A stretch of DNA of 64,000 nt from Actinomadura parmotrematis. Lineage in GTDB: Bacteria; Actinomycetota; Actinomycetes; Streptosporangiales; Streptosporangiaceae. The stretch spans positions 346,989 to 410,988 of the forward strand of contig NZ_JAIBOA010000004.1 of NCBI RefSeq assembly GCF_019458805.1, written 5' to 3'. Below are positions 7,547 to 18,872 of this stretch, one piece after another. Each line of letters begins with the position of its first letter. Within the stretch, counting starts at the first letter, position 1. Position numbers and translations under genes: made by a program. The notes below the pieces were generated by a model. That model did not search any database. It worked only from the letters and a program-made list of their open reading frames with translations, and was not told the origin of the DNA.

Positions 7547-8389
7547 ATGCCCCCCGTGTTCACCGAGGACCTGCGCGCCCGGCTCGCCGAGCGCTCGACG
7601 CTGCAGCACCTGGCGGCCGAGCCGCTGCTCGGCCTCACCGCCGGCCGCGCCCTGCTGCTCCAGCTCGCCGCGCCCGGCGTCGCGCAGGGCGTCGCCGACC
7701 ACAGCGACTTCCGCGACCGGCCGCTCGCCCGGCTGTTCGGCACCCTGGACTTCCTGCTGATCACCACGTTCGGCGCCCCCGAGGAGGTCGAGCGGATGGC
7801 CGCCCGCGTGCGCGGCCTGCACAACCGCGTCACCGGGCCGGACTACAGCGGCAACGACGCCGGCCTCCAGGTCTGGGTGAACGCCACCCTGATCGACTCG
7901 GCGCTCTTCGCCTACCGCGAGCTGATGCGACCCGGCGACGACGAGCGCGACCTCGCCCCCGACTACTACCGGGAGGCGACCCTCGTCGCCGACGTGCTCG
8001 GCTGCCCGCCCGGCGCGCAGCCCGCCGACCTCGCCGCCTTCGACGCCTACATGGCCGAGACGGTCGCCGCGCTGGAGGTGAGCGACACCGCCCGCGAGGT
8101 CGCCCGCACCGTCCTCTGGCCCGCCAGGCTGCGCGCGCTCGCGCCCGCCCTCTGGGTGTTCCGGCTGCTGACCCTGGCGACGCTGCCGCCGGCCGTCCGC
8201 GAGCAGTACGGGTTCCGCTGGACGCACCGCGACCAGCGCCTCGCCGACCTGTTCCTGCGCCTCGCCACCGACCTGCACCACCTGACGCCGGGGTTCGCCC
8301 GCCGCCCGCCGCGCCGCCTGCTCGTGCGCCTGGCCTCCCGGCGCGTCCAGGCCACGTTCAAGGCGCGCCGCGCCCGCGGCCGCGCCTGA
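7547..8389 (+). CDS. Oxygenase MpaB family protein (DUF2236)
   Basis: The 280-residue protein starts at ATG 7547, preceded by GAGGAGG at 7533-7539. Segments typical of DUF2236 are GTLDFLLITTFGAPEEV, the histidine-containing GLHNRVTG, and DAGLQVWVNATLIDSALFAYRELM. Members include the mycophenolic-acid MpaB' and rubber-cleaving Lcp-like proteins, some of which bind b-type haem through conserved histidine and neighbouring residues. No signal peptide is visible, so a cytosolic or peripheral protein is likely. The substrate is unknown. An operator-like repeat lies just upstream. Confidence 0.8.
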   Translation: MPPVFTEDLRARLAERSTLQHLAAEPLLGLTAGRALLLQLAAPGVAQGVADHSDFRDRPLARLFGTLDFLLITTFGAPEEVERMAARVRGLHNRVTGPDYSGNDAGLQVWVNATLIDSALFAYRELMRPGDDERDLAPDYYREATLVADVLGCPPGAQPADLAAFDAYMAETVAALEVSDTAREVARTVLWPARLRALAPALWVFRLLTLATLPPAVREQYGFRWTHRDQRLADLFLRLATDLHHLTPGFARRPPRRLLVRLASRRVQATFKARRARGRA

Positions 8390-8402
8390 CGGGCCGCCGG
8401 GC

Positions 8403-9284
8403 ATGCTGGGGATCTGCGCCGACCTGCCCTGGGCGTACGCGTCCGGGGCGGGCATCGCCCTCGCCGCCGCCCACCAGCTGCGCGGCGCCCGCACGCGCGG
8501 CGGCGCGCCGGAGCCGGACGGGGACGCGCCGCCCGGCCGGGCGCCCCGCGTGAAGGGCGCGGCGGGCGGGCGGCACTTCGCCCTCGCCGTCCTGTACGGC
8601 GCGCTCGTGTTCGTCCCGACCAGCGTGTACGTCGCGCACGCCTACCCGCAGTGGGCGAGCCTGCAGTACCGCACGACGCTGCCCGGCCCGCTGCTGCTGC
8701 GCGTCGCGGCCGCCGAGCTCGCGCTCGTCGCGGCGGGGTTCCTGCTCGCCCGCTGGAGCCTGGTCGCCGGGCGCATCCGCTGGGCGCTGCTCCAGGTCAT
8801 GCTGCCCGCCCTGGCGATGACGGCGGTCCTCGTCTACGGCCGGGACGGCTCGGGCTGGCGGCGCGTCCTGTCGCACGACCGCCGCGACTACGCCCTCTTC
8901 CCGCAACCGCGCCGCGTCGACGACCTGAGCGCCCTCGGCGCGCAGGTCGGCCGCACGCTGTTCTCCGGCCTCGGCCTCACCCTGCTGGTCACCGGCGCCG
9001 TCGCCCTCGGCGCGCTCGGCCTGATCATGGGCGTGCTGCACCAGTTCGGGCTGACGGACGCGGGCGTCCCGGACGGCCCCGGCCTGCTGCGCGCCGGCCT
9101 GATCGGCGGCGTCGCCTCCGCCGGGATCGGCGTCCTCGCCGTCCTCGCCGCCCTGCTCGCGGGCGGCCTCGGCCGCCTCAGCCTCCTCGCGCTCGTCCCG
9201 GTCCTCTGGCTCGCCGTCGTCGCCCGCGGCGGCTTCGCCACCCTGGTCATCCGCGACCTCGGCCTGCCCCCCGAACGCGACTGA
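8403..9284 (+). CDS. Polytopic membrane protein, unknown function
   Basis: The 293-residue protein starts 13 bases after the MpaB-family gene and may be co-transcribed. Roughly six hydrophobic segments can be traced: residues about 10-25, 60-80, 100-120, 127-145, 183-212 and 230-285 (the last probably two helices). A long charged loop after the first segment (RTRGGAPEPDGDAPPGRAP) is variable in appearance. No transporter or enzyme motif is recognised. The start could be an in-frame codon somewhat downstream, since the first segment is weak. Confidence 0.6.
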   Translation: MLGICADLPWAYASGAGIALAAAHQLRGARTRGGAPEPDGDAPPGRAPRVKGAAGGRHFALAVLYGALVFVPTSVYVAHAYPQWASLQYRTTLPGPLLLRVAAAELALVAAGFLLARWSLVAGRIRWALLQVMLPALAMTAVLVYGRDGSGWRRVLSHDRRDYALFPQPRRVDDLSALGAQVGRTLFSGLGLTLLVTGAVALGALGLIMGVLHQFGLTDAGVPDGPGLLRAGLIGGVASAGIGVLAVLAALLAGGLGRLSLLALVPVLWLAVVARGGFATLVIRDLGLPPERD

Positions 9285-9306
9285 CCCCGCCGTCCGGAGC
9301 GGCTCT

Positions 9307-9336
9307 CGCCGGGCAGGGGCCGCCGCCCGCCCGGCG
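9307..9336. terminator. Bidirectional terminator between convergent genes
   Basis: An 8-bp stem (9307-9314 with 9329-9336) continues into a 4-bp inner GGGC/GCCC stem after a small bulge. It sits in the 69-bp gap between convergent genes and can serve both. Confidence 0.55.
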
Positions 9337-9353
9337 ACCGGATATCCCGCCGG

Positions 9354-9986
9354 TCAGGACGCGAGCGCGGCGCGGAGCGCCGAGGGGCGGAGGCTGACGA
9401 AGCCGGTCGTGCCGCCGCCGGGGGAGGGCTCGGTCCGCAGGATCCAGTGGGACCGGACGAGCGGGCTCCCGCCCAGGTGGCGGCACTTCACCCACAGGCC
9501 GTCCAGCGCGTACGGCTCGAACGCCTCGCCCCGGTCGAGGAAGGTGAGCCCGCCGGCGAGGGGGTCCAGGGACGCCAGCGTGCGGGCCTCGCCGGCGCGG
9601 ACGGCCAGCAGGTCGTCCTGCTCCCGGCCGAAGTCGGTGATCTCACTCAGCGGGAGGTAGCCGAGGTGGTGCCGGCCGTAGCGGCGCAGGTGGGCGGCGG
9701 CGAAGTCCGGGTCGGCGCCGGCGTAGTCGCCGGCCGCCACGCCGGCCGCCTTGTCGTGGCCCCGGTAGACGAAGGGCTCGCCGCGCCAGCGGAAGGTGAT
9801 CCGGTCGCGCGTCCAGGCGTCCAGCTCCGCCGGGTCGACGCGCAGGCCCGGACCGGCGGCCGGCTCCAGCACCGCCGCGGCGGCCAGCTCGTCGGCGGAG
9901 GCCCGGTACTCGCGGCCCCGGTGGACGGCGTGGAAGCGCTCCGGCGGGCCGAGCGGGAACGGCGCGTCCGAGGGGAAGACCGGCAT
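9354..9986 (-). CDS. Conserved hypothetical protein
   Basis: The 210-residue protein starts at ATG 9984-9986 (MPVFPSDAPF); GTG 9990-9992 in frame is an alternative. It is soluble by composition and has no signal peptide. It contains FRWRGEPFVYRGHDKAAG, RRYGRHHLGYLPLSEITDFGREQDDLLAVRAG and a C-terminal basic/aromatic strand pattern (GLWVKCRHLGG...RSHWILRTEP). I do not recognise the family. It diverges from lon, so it might share the stress-responsive intergenic region, but the HAIR operator lies nearer to lon. The longer open frame on this strand, running under lon, is only an antisense artefact. Confidence 0.65.
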   Translation of the reverse strand: MPVFPSDAPFPLGPPERFHAVHRGREYRASADELAAAAVLEPAAGPGLRVDPAELDAWTRDRITFRWRGEPFVYRGHDKAAGVAAGDYAGADPDFAAAHLRRYGRHHLGYLPLSEITDFGREQDDLLAVRAGEARTLASLDPLAGGLTFLDRGEAFEPYALDGLWVKCRHLGGSPLVRSHWILRTEPSPGGGTTGFVSLRPSALRAALAS

Positions 9987-10067
9987 GGTCGCCACCTTAG
10001 GGCCGCCGCCCGCGGCCTGATCGCTCAGAGCGAACGTTGCCGCGGAAACAAAATCCTGCTCCGCTTT

Positions 10068-10088
10068 CTTGAGTGTGTATGACTCAAC
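10068..10088 (+). promoter_or_regulatory. HAIR operator (HspR site) upstream of lon
   Basis: CTTGAGT-N7-ACTCAAC matches the HAIR consensus CTTGAGT-N7-ACTCAAG at 13 of 14 defined positions. It ends 36 bases before the lon ATG. HspR represses dnaK, clpB and lon through HAIR in Streptomyces, so heat-shock control of this lon gene follows by family knowledge. Confidence 0.85.
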
Positions 10089-10124
10089 TTGAGGTTGGGT
10101 CCTGAGAAGGACTTGGAGCTGAGC

Positions 10125-12521
<2,397 letters not shown>

Positions 12522-12541
12522 CCCGACCCCCGTCCCCGACC

Positions 12542-12575
12542 CGGAGGCCGCCCCGCACCCGCGGGGCGGCCTCCG
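12542..12575 (+). terminator. Terminator of lon
   Basis: A perfect 15-bp GC-rich stem (12542-12556 with 12561-12575) has an ACCC loop and starts 20 bases after the lon stop codon. Confidence 0.75.
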
Positions 12576-12671
12576 CCGCGTCCGGCGGGCGAAACGGCCG
12601 AGAACCGGACCGGGCCGTGGGCGCGGCTTTGCCCGGACGCGGAAACGCCGTGGGGGAGGGAAGGAGACCGT

Positions 12672-13955
12672 GTGTCGATCGCCGTGGACGTCCGCGTCGC
12701 CAGCGTGGCGGAGCTCGTCGAGGTCCTGGAGCGGGGCGGGCCGCCCGCCGAGGTCCAGGTCGCCGGGACGCTGGAGGGGGTGCCGCCGCTGACGCTGCCG
12801 CCCGGCTGGGCGCTCGCCGGGAGGCCCGAGGCCGAGCTGGTCTTCGCGCCCGGCGGCGACGGGATCCGCCTGACCGGCGGCAACCGCCTGGCCCGGCTGC
12901 GGCTGGAGACCGCGCCCGACCGCGCCGCCGTCTCCGCCGACACCTCCGCCGCCGACCTCGGGACCGTCGAGCTCGCCGACCTCACCGTCGCCGGCCGCGT
13001 CGAGATCGCCGCCGAGGGCGCCCTGCGCACCGGCCACGTCGTGGTGAGCGGCCTGCACCTGGAGGCCGCCGACGCCCGCGCCGCCGGGCCCCGCCCCGCC
13101 GGGTACGGGGTGGAGGTGCTGCCCGGCGCGTTCACCCTGCACAACCGGCAGCCCGACGAGGGCTCCCTGCTCACCGCCGACCTGTCGCGCATCACCGCGG
13201 GCGCCCCGCACGCGCCCGTCCGGGGGAGCGGGGTGTTCGTGTCCGGGACGCGCGACGGCGGCCGCGTCGAGGCGGTGCGGCTCCGCACCGGCGAGATCCA
13301 CAGCGACGGCGGCCTCGCGCCCGGCACGGCCGACCGCATCACCGCCGGGGTGTTCGTCGGGCACGGCGCCGAGGTCCGCGAGGTCCTCACCGAGGGGCCC
13401 GTCACCACCTACGGCGCCAACGACATGGTCCTGGACCTGTGGGGCCGCGCCGACGTGTGGACGGCGACCGCGCCGCTCACCTCGCACGGCGCGAGCGGCA
13501 TCGGCTTCGTGAACTTCGGCGACATCGGGCGGCTCCGCGTCACCGCCCCGATCGAGACGCACGGCACCGGCGCCCGCGGCTTCAACCTCTACGACGGCAC
13601 GATCGACATCATCGAGTTCGACCGCATCCGCACGCACGGGGACGCCGCCGTCGGCATCCAGCTCTCCCGCCCGTTCGGCGCCCTGACGGTCTTCAACGGC
13701 GTCCGCACCTCCGGCGGCACCGGCGACAGCCTCGTCAAGGGCGAGATCCGCAAGCTGCCGGCGACCGGGATCAGCCTGCTGCCGGGCACCGCGGGCGGCG
13801 CCGTCCGCGTCAACGGCGGCGTCCTCGTGGACGCCGACGGCGTGCCCGCCCTGGACGTCCGCGGCACCGTCGCCGACATCGCCGTCACCGGCGGCGTCGG
13901 CCGCGCCGCACCCGCCACCGGCCGCGAGGCCGCCCGCGAAAGGGACCGCCCATGA
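12672..13955 (+). CDS. Right-handed beta-helix-like protein, unknown role
   Basis: The 427-residue protein starts at GTG 12672 after AAGGAG (12661-12665 region). No signal peptide is seen. From about residue 60 the sequence is a run of short beta-strand periods with Gly/Asn turns (TGGNRLARLRLET, ADLTVAGRVEIAAEG, YGANDMVLDLWGRADVW, THGASGIGFVNFGDIGRL, THGTGARGFNLYDGTI), the look of a parallel beta-helix as in pectate-lyase or carbohydrate-binding folds. No catalytic site is recognised. Its stop overlaps the next ATG (ATGA), so it is translationally coupled to a DUF5996 gene. A cytosolic scaffold or sugar-active enzyme are both possible. Confidence 0.75.
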   Translation: MSIAVDVRVASVAELVEVLERGGPPAEVQVAGTLEGVPPLTLPPGWALAGRPEAELVFAPGGDGIRLTGGNRLARLRLETAPDRAAVSADTSAADLGTVELADLTVAGRVEIAAEGALRTGHVVVSGLHLEAADARAAGPRPAGYGVEVLPGAFTLHNRQPDEGSLLTADLSRITAGAPHAPVRGSGVFVSGTRDGGRVEAVRLRTGEIHSDGGLAPGTADRITAGVFVGHGAEVREVLTEGPVTTYGANDMVLDLWGRADVWTATAPLTSHGASGIGFVNFGDIGRLRVTAPIETHGTGARGFNLYDGTIDIIEFDRIRTHGDAAVGIQLSRPFGALTVFNGVRTSGGTGDSLVKGEIRKLPATGISLLPGTAGGAVRVNGGVLVDADGVPALDVRGTVADIAVTGGVGRAAPATGREAARERDRP

Positions 13956-14938
13956 CCGCCGACGACGCCGCGCTGCGCGCCGAGGACACCGAGCTCTTCC
14001 CCGAGATGCCGTGGGAGGACTGGCTCCCCGCCAAGGAGACCTTCCACCGCTACGTCCAGATCGTCGGCAAGGTCCGGCTGGCCGCCAGCGACCGCCGCAA
14101 CCACTGGTGGAACGTCCCCTTCCACCTCACCGGCCGCGGCATCACCACCCGCCCCATGGGCGGGCTCGGCGAGGGGCCCCTGTTCTGCGTCGACTTCGAC
14201 CTCGTCCGCCACCGCCTGGTCGTGGACCGCCTCGACGGCCGCTCCGAGGAGCTGCCGCTGGAGCCGGGCCTGTCCGTCGCCGCGTTCTACACGGCCTTCA
14301 TGGACATGCTCGCCTCCCTCGGCGTCGAGGTGGAGATCCACGCGGTGCCGTTCGACCTCGCCGACAAGACCCCGTTCGCCGAGGACACCCACCACGCCCA
14401 CTACGACCCCGCGCAGATCAACCGCTACTGGCGGATCCTGTCGCAGGTCAACCGGCTGCTGGAGCGCTACGCCGCCGACTTCACCGGCAAGACCAGCCCC
14501 GTCCACCACTTCTGGCACACCTTCGACATCGCCGTCACCCGCTTCACCGGCCGCAAGGTCCCGGTGCCCGCGGACGCCGACCCCGTCACCCGCGAGGCCT
14601 ACAGCCAGGAGGTCATCAGCGCCGGGTTCTGGTTCGGCGACGAGGACCGGCCCTGGCCCGCGTTCTACTCCTACACCGCACCCGAGCCGCCCGGCCTCGC
14701 CGACCAGCGGCTCTGGCCCGACTGGGCGAGCTGGCTCGACTCCGGCTCCAGCCACCTCGCCGTGCTCCGCTACGACGACGCCCGCACGAGCGACGACCCC
14801 GTCGAGACGGTGCTGCGGTTCCTGGACAGCGCCTACGACGCGGGCGCCCGCCTCACCGCCTGCGACGAGCGGGCCCTCGCCTGCCCCGGCGGCGTCACCG
14901 ACCCCTACCGCAAGGAGGACCGCGTCCATGACCGGTGA
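13952..14938 (+). CDS. DUF5996 family protein
   Basis: The 328-residue protein begins at ATG 13952, overlapping the previous stop by 4 bases. It shows the family pattern: MPWEDWLPAKETFHRYVQIVGKVRLAAS, NHWWNVPFHLTGRGITTRPM, a VEIHAVPFDLADKTPF strand and HHFWHTFDIAVTRFTGR, with many conserved His/Trp residues. Proteins of this family are widespread and uncharacterised; the His-rich centre could bind metal, which is inference. The following small gene begins 11 bases before its stop, so the three genes form one operon. Confidence 0.85.
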   Translation: MTADDAALRAEDTELFPEMPWEDWLPAKETFHRYVQIVGKVRLAASDRRNHWWNVPFHLTGRGITTRPMGGLGEGPLFCVDFDLVRHRLVVDRLDGRSEELPLEPGLSVAAFYTAFMDMLASLGVEVEIHAVPFDLADKTPFAEDTHHAHYDPAQINRYWRILSQVNRLLERYAADFTGKTSPVHHFWHTFDIAVTRFTGRKVPVPADADPVTREAYSQEVISAGFWFGDEDRPWPAFYSYTAPEPPGLADQRLWPDWASWLDSGSSHLAVLRYDDARTSDDPVETVLRFLDSAYDAGARLTACDERALACPGGVTDPYRKEDRVHDR

Positions 14939-15179
14939 CGGCGGCCTGCCCATCCTGGAGGAACCCGGCTTCGCGGTGCACGTGAAGCCGCTGTTCCGCG
15001 ACAAGGACCGCGACTCGATGCTCCGCTCGTTCGACCTGTGGGACTACGACCAGGTGTGCGCGAACGCCGGCGCGATCCTGGAGCGCGTCGCCGACGGCTC
15101 GATGCCCTGCGACGGCGCCTGGCCGCCCGACCGCGTCCAGCTCTTCCGCGACTGGCTCGACGGCGGCATGCGCCCCTGA
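14928..15179 (+). CDS. 83-aa conserved small protein
   Basis: ATG 14928 has a strong AAGGAGG (14911-14917) and overlaps the DUF5996 gene by 11 bases. The product reads from GFAVHVKPLFRDKDRDSM through FDLWDYDQVCANAGAILERVADGSMPCDGAWPPDRVQLF to RDWLDGGMRP. The pattern F..HVKPLFR..DR.SM...FDLW.Y..V...A..I..R..DGSMPCDG.WP is a recognisable small conserved module, found alone or next to oxidoreductases; I cannot name a function. Two cysteines are present (one in the CDG of MPCDG), so metal or haem contact is possible but unproven. It is the last gene of the unit; a 104-bp palindrome follows at once. Confidence 0.8.
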   Translation: MTGDGGLPILEEPGFAVHVKPLFRDKDRDSMLRSFDLWDYDQVCANAGAILERVADGSMPCDGAWPPDRVQLFRDWLDGGMRP

Positions 15180-15186
15180 TCAGCCC

Positions 15187-15290
15187 CTGACCGCCCGGTC
15201 ACCACCCGTTGAGATGCGGCGTGTTGGCCTCTTCGAAGATCGAAAGAGGCCAACACGCCGCATCTCAACCGACGATGACCGGGTGGTCAG
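15187..15290. repeat. 104-bp palindromic element, copy 1
   Basis: A perfect 26-bp inner stem (15208-15233 with 15244-15269) closes a 10-nt loop. An outer pair of 15-bp arms (15187-15201 and 15276-15290) matches at 14 of 15 positions. A related element of the same length lies at 60982-61085. The loop orientation shows that the two copies are inserted in opposite senses. It begins 8 bases after a stop codon and may also terminate transcription. No transposase lies inside; it may be a non-autonomous dispersed repeat. Confidence 0.9.
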
Positions 15291-15354
15291 CGGAGGAGGG
15301 CGGCCGGGCGGGCGCCTTGCGCGGTGGTAATGATCCGCTTACGTCCGGGAAAAG

Positions 15355-15373
15355 TATGGTTAGCCTCGCCTAA
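15355..15373 (-). promoter_or_regulatory. Iron box (IdeR/DmdR-type) before the ABC exporter
   Basis: On the minus strand the site reads TTAGGCGAGGCTAACCATA, matching 15 of 19 positions of the IdeR/DmdR consensus TTAGGTTAGGCTAACCTAA. It lies 12-24 bases before the possible starts of the first ABC gene, a repressing position. It predicts induction under iron starvation. Confidence 0.7.
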
Positions 15374-15385
15374 TGAACTCTGCGG

Positions 15386-17053
15386 GTGGGGGGACGGATG
15401 GAGGCTGCCGGACGCGAGGTCCTGCGCGGCGCGGTCCGCGGGCAGTGGCGGGACCTGACGGTGGCCTCCGCGCTGGCCTCGGCGCACCAGGTCGGGGAGA
15501 CGCTGGTCCCGGTGCTGATCGGCGTCACGATCGACCGGGCCGTCGGCGCCGGCGACGGGCGGGCGCTGCTGCTCTGGCTCGGCGCCCTCGCCGCCGTCTA
15601 CCTCGCCCTGTCCTGGGGCTACCGGTGGGGCGCGTACCGCGGCGAGCGCGCCGCCGCGCGGGCGGCGCGGGACCTGCGCACCGCGCTCGTCACCCGCGTC
15701 CTCGACCCGCGCGGCGGCGCCGAGGACGGCCGGCTGCCCGGCGCGCTCGCCGGGATCGCCACCGAGGACGCCCGCCGCGTCGGCTACGTCAACGTGGCGA
15801 TCATGGCGGGGGCCGCGGCGCTCGTCGCCATCGGCCTCGGGACCGTGCTGCTGCTCCGCATGTCGGTGCCGCTCGGCCTCGTCGTCCTGCTCGGGACGCC
15901 GCCGCTGCTCTGGGCCGGGCACCTGCTGAGCCGCCCGCTGGAGCGGCGGAGCGCCGCCGAGCGCGAGCGGTCCGCGCACGCCTCGGCCGTCGCCGCCGAC
16001 CTCGCCCGCGGCCTGCGGGTGCTGAAGGGCATCGGCGCCGAGGGGGCCGCCGCCCGCCGCTACCGCGCCACCAGCGGCGGCGCCCTCGCCGCGACGCTGC
16101 GCGCCACCCGCGCCGAGGCCGGGCAGGAGGGCGCCGTCCTCGCCCTCACCGGCGTGTTCATCGCGGTCGTCGCGCTCGTCGGCGGCCGGCTCGCCGCCGC
16201 CGGCGAGCTCACGCTCGGCCAGCTCGTCGCCGCCGTCGGCCTCGCGCTGCTGCTCCTCGGCCCCTTCTCCGTGCTCGCCTGGGTGAACGCCCAGCTCGCG
16301 CAGGGCCGCGCGTCGGCCGCGCGGGTCGGCGCGGTCCTCGCCGCGCCCGCCGCCGTCCAGGGCGGCGACGCGCCCCTCCCGCAGCCGGTGGGCGGCGCCG
16401 TCCGGCTGCGCGGCGTGACGTACGGCCCGCTGCGCGGCCTGGACCTGGACGTGCCCGCCGGGCAGATCGTCGGCGTCGTCGCGGGCGGCGCCGACGCCGC
16501 CGCCCTGCTGGACCTGCTCGGCCGCACCGCCGACCCCGCCGAGGGCGACGTCGAGCTGGACGGGACGCCGCTGCGCGGCCTGCACCCGGCGGCCGTGCGC
16601 GCCGCCGTCCTGGTCGCCGCGCACGAGGCCGACCTGTTCGCCGGGACGGTCGCCGCCGACGTGGCGGCCGCCGCCCGCGGCGCCGACACCGGCCCCGCGC
16701 TGCGCGCCGCGGGCGCGGACGGCCTGGACGGCGCGACCGGCGACGGCGGCGGCGCCCTGTCGGGCGGCCAGCGCCAGCGCGTCGCGCTCGCCCGCGCGCT
16801 CGCCGCCGACGCGCCCGTCCTCGTCCTGCACGACCCGACGACCGCCGTCGACGCCGTCACCGAGGCGCGCGTCGCCGCCGGCGTCCGCGCCCTGCGCGCC
16901 GGCCGCACCACGGTCCTCGTCGCCACCAGCCCCGCCCTGCTGGCGATCACCGACCGGGTGGTGCTGGTCGAGGACGGCCGCGTCGCCGCCGACTCCTCGC
17001 ACGCCGACCTCGCCCGCGGGCACGACGGCTACCGGACGGCGGTGCTCTCGTGA
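15386..17053 (+). CDS. ABC exporter half-transporter with degenerate ATP site (subunit 1)
   Basis: The protein is 555 residues from GTG 15386, or 551 from ATG 15398, which has a better placed G-rich RBS. Residues about 20-290 are the six-helix exporter membrane domain; the rest is the ATPase. The signature LSGGQRQR is intact. The Walker A region reads [16 protein letters not shown] and lacks the GxxGxGK[ST] lysine. The Walker B end reads [12 protein letters not shown], so the usual Asp-Glu pair is His-Asp. This subunit alone cannot hydrolyse ATP normally, but supplies the signature to the partner's site. The iron box upstream suggests siderophore export or IrtAB-like transport; this is inference, and no SIP domain is present. 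Confidence 0.88.
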   Translation: MGGRMEAAGREVLRGAVRGQWRDLTVASALASAHQVGETLVPVLIGVTIDRAVGAGDGRALLLWLGALAAVYLALSWGYRWGAYRGERAAARAARDLRTALVTRVLDPRGGAEDGRLPGALAGIATEDARRVGYVNVAIMAGAAALVAIGLGTVLLLRMSVPLGLVVLLGTPPLLWAGHLLSRPLERRSAAERERSAHASAVAADLARGLRVLKGIGAEGAAARRYRATSGGALAATLRATRAEAGQEGAVLALTGVFIAVVALVGGRLAAAGELTLGQLVAAVGLALLLLGPFSVLAWVNAQLAQGRASAARVGAVLAAPAAVQGGDAPLPQPVGGAVRLRGVTYGPLRGLDLDVPAGQIVGVVAGGADAAALLDLLGRTADPAEGDVELDGTPLRGLHPAAVRAAVLVAAHEADLFAGTVAADVAAAARGADTGPALRAAGADGLDGATGDGGGALSGGQRQRVALARALAADAPVLVLHDPTTAVDAVTEARVAAGVRALRAGRTTVLVATSPALLAITDRVVLVEDGRVAADSSHADLARGHDGYRTAVLS

Positions 17054-18816
17054 CCGCCGCCGAACCCGCCGCGCCCGCCGCCCGCGAGCTGCTGCCCGTC
17101 GCCGACGCGCGCGGCGTCCGCGCCCTGCTCGGCGAGCTGGCCCGCCCGCACCGCCGCCTCGCCGCCGCCGCCGTCCTCACCCTGACCGCCGCGACCGCCA
17201 TCGGGCTGCTCACCGCGCCGCTGGTCGGCCGCATCGTCGACCTCGTCGCCGACCACCGCCCGGCCGGCGACCTCACCCCCATCGCCGCCGGCCTCGCCGC
17301 CGTCGCACTCGCCCAGGGCGCCGCCACCGCGGCGGGCCTCGCCCTCATGTCGCGGCTCGGCGAGACGCTGCTCGCCCGGCTGCGCGAGCGGTTCGTGGAC
17401 CGCGCCCTGCACCTGCCGCTCGCCGACGTCGAGCGGGCCGGGACCGGCGACCTCACCGCCCGCGTCACCGGCGACGTCGCGGTGATCGCCGAGGCGGTCC
17501 GCGAGGCGCTGCCCGCGCTGGTGCGGTCGGTGCTCGCCGTCGCCCTCACCCTCGGCGCGCTCGCCCTGCTCGACTGGCGGTTCCTGCTCGCCGCCCTCGC
17601 CGCCGTGCCCGTCCAGGTCTACACGGCCCGCTGGTACGTGCGGCGCGCCATCCCGCTGTACGCCGAGCAGCGCGTCGTCGAGGGGACGATGCAGCAGCAG
17701 CTCCTCGACAGCATCGGCGGCGGCGCGACCGTCCGCGCGTTCGGCCTGGGGGAGCGGCACACCGGCCTCGTCACCGACCGCGCGGACGCCGTGCGCGACT
17801 ACACGATGCGCGGCATCCGCCTCGCCCTGCGGTTCTACAGCCGCCTGCACGTCGCCGAGTTCACCGGGCTCGCCGCCGTCCTCGCCACCGGCTACCTGCT
17901 GGTCGGGCACGGCGCCGCGTCGATCGGCACCGCGACCGCCGCCGCCCTGTACTTCCACAACCTGTTCGAGCCGATGAACACCGTCATCGGGCTGCTGGAC
18001 GACGCCCAGTCGGCGGGCGCCGGCCTCGCCCGCCTCGCCGGCGTCGCGGGCCTGCCCGCGCCCGCGCCCCGCCCGGCTCCCGAGAGCGCCGACCGCACCG
18101 TGCGCGTCACCGCGCTGGAGCACGCCTACGAGCCGGGGCGGCCCGTCCTGCACGGCGTGGACCTGCGGGTCGGCGCGGGCGAGCGGGTCGCGCTCGTCGG
18201 CGCGAGCGGCGCCGGCAAGACCACCCTCGCCAAGATCATCGCCGGGGTGCAGCCGCCCGCCGCGGGCCGCGTCGCGCTCGGCGGCGACGTCGGCCTCGTC
18301 AGCCAGGAGGTGCACGTGTTCGCCGGCGGCCTCGCCGCCGACCTGCGGCTGGCCCGCGAGGGCGCCGCCGACGCCGACCTGCGCGCCGCCCTCGCCCGCG
18401 TCGGCGCCCTGGAGTGGGCCGAGGCGCTCCCGGACGGCCTCGCCACCGTCGTCGGCGACGGCGGCCACCGCCTCACCGGCGCGCAGGCCCAGCAGCTCGC
18501 CCTCGCCCGCCTCGTCCTCGCCGACCCGGCGGTGGCCATCCTGGACGAGGCGACCGCCGAGGCCGGCAGCGCCGGCGCCCGCGCCCTGGAGCGCGCCGCC
18601 GCCGGGGCGCTGGACGGCCGCACCGCCCTCGTCGTCGCGCACCGCCTCACCCAGGCCGCCGCGGCCGACCGCGTCATCGTCATGGACGGCGGCCGGATCG
18701 TCGAGTCGGGCACCCACGACGGGCTCCGCGCCGCTGGCGGCGTCTACGCCGCCCTCTGGCACGCCTGGTCCGGGACCCGGGAAACCTCCGCGATCCGTCC
18801 CGATCCGGCCGCATGA
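17050..18816 (+). CDS. ABC exporter half-transporter (subunit 2, catalytic Walker motifs)
   Basis: The 588-residue protein starts at GTG 17050, overlapping the partner stop by 4 bases (GTGA). The membrane domain covers about residues 30-320. Its ATPase has an intact Walker A (GASGAGKTT) and Walker B with catalytic Glu ([11 protein letters not shown]), but a degraded signature (LTGAQAQQ in place of LSGGQ). With the partner it can form one competent ATP site: Walker A/B from this subunit and LSGGQ from subunit 1. The second site is dead on both sides. Heterodimers of this kind resemble TM287/288, BmrCD and IrtAB. Shared transcription from the iron-box promoter is expected. Confidence 0.9.
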   Translation: MTAAEPAAPAARELLPVADARGVRALLGELARPHRRLAAAAVLTLTAATAIGLLTAPLVGRIVDLVADHRPAGDLTPIAAGLAAVALAQGAATAAGLALMSRLGETLLARLRERFVDRALHLPLADVERAGTGDLTARVTGDVAVIAEAVREALPALVRSVLAVALTLGALALLDWRFLLAALAAVPVQVYTARWYVRRAIPLYAEQRVVEGTMQQQLLDSIGGGATVRAFGLGERHTGLVTDRADAVRDYTMRGIRLALRFYSRLHVAEFTGLAAVLATGYLLVGHGAASIGTATAAALYFHNLFEPMNTVIGLLDDAQSAGAGLARLAGVAGLPAPAPRPAPESADRTVRVTALEHAYEPGRPVLHGVDLRVGAGERVALVGASGAGKTTLAKIIAGVQPPAAGRVALGGDVGLVSQEVHVFAGGLAADLRLAREGAADADLRAALARVGALEWAEALPDGLATVVGDGGHRLTGAQAQQLALARLVLADPAVAILDEATAEAGSAGARALERAAAGALDGRTALVVAHRLTQAAAADRVIVMDGGRIVESGTHDGLRAAGGVYAALWHAWSGTRETSAIRPDPAA

Positions 18817-18872
18817 ACCGCCCCTGAGCGGGGAGACCGCTCGCTGATCGGGTGCGGCGCGAAGGAGTGGCA

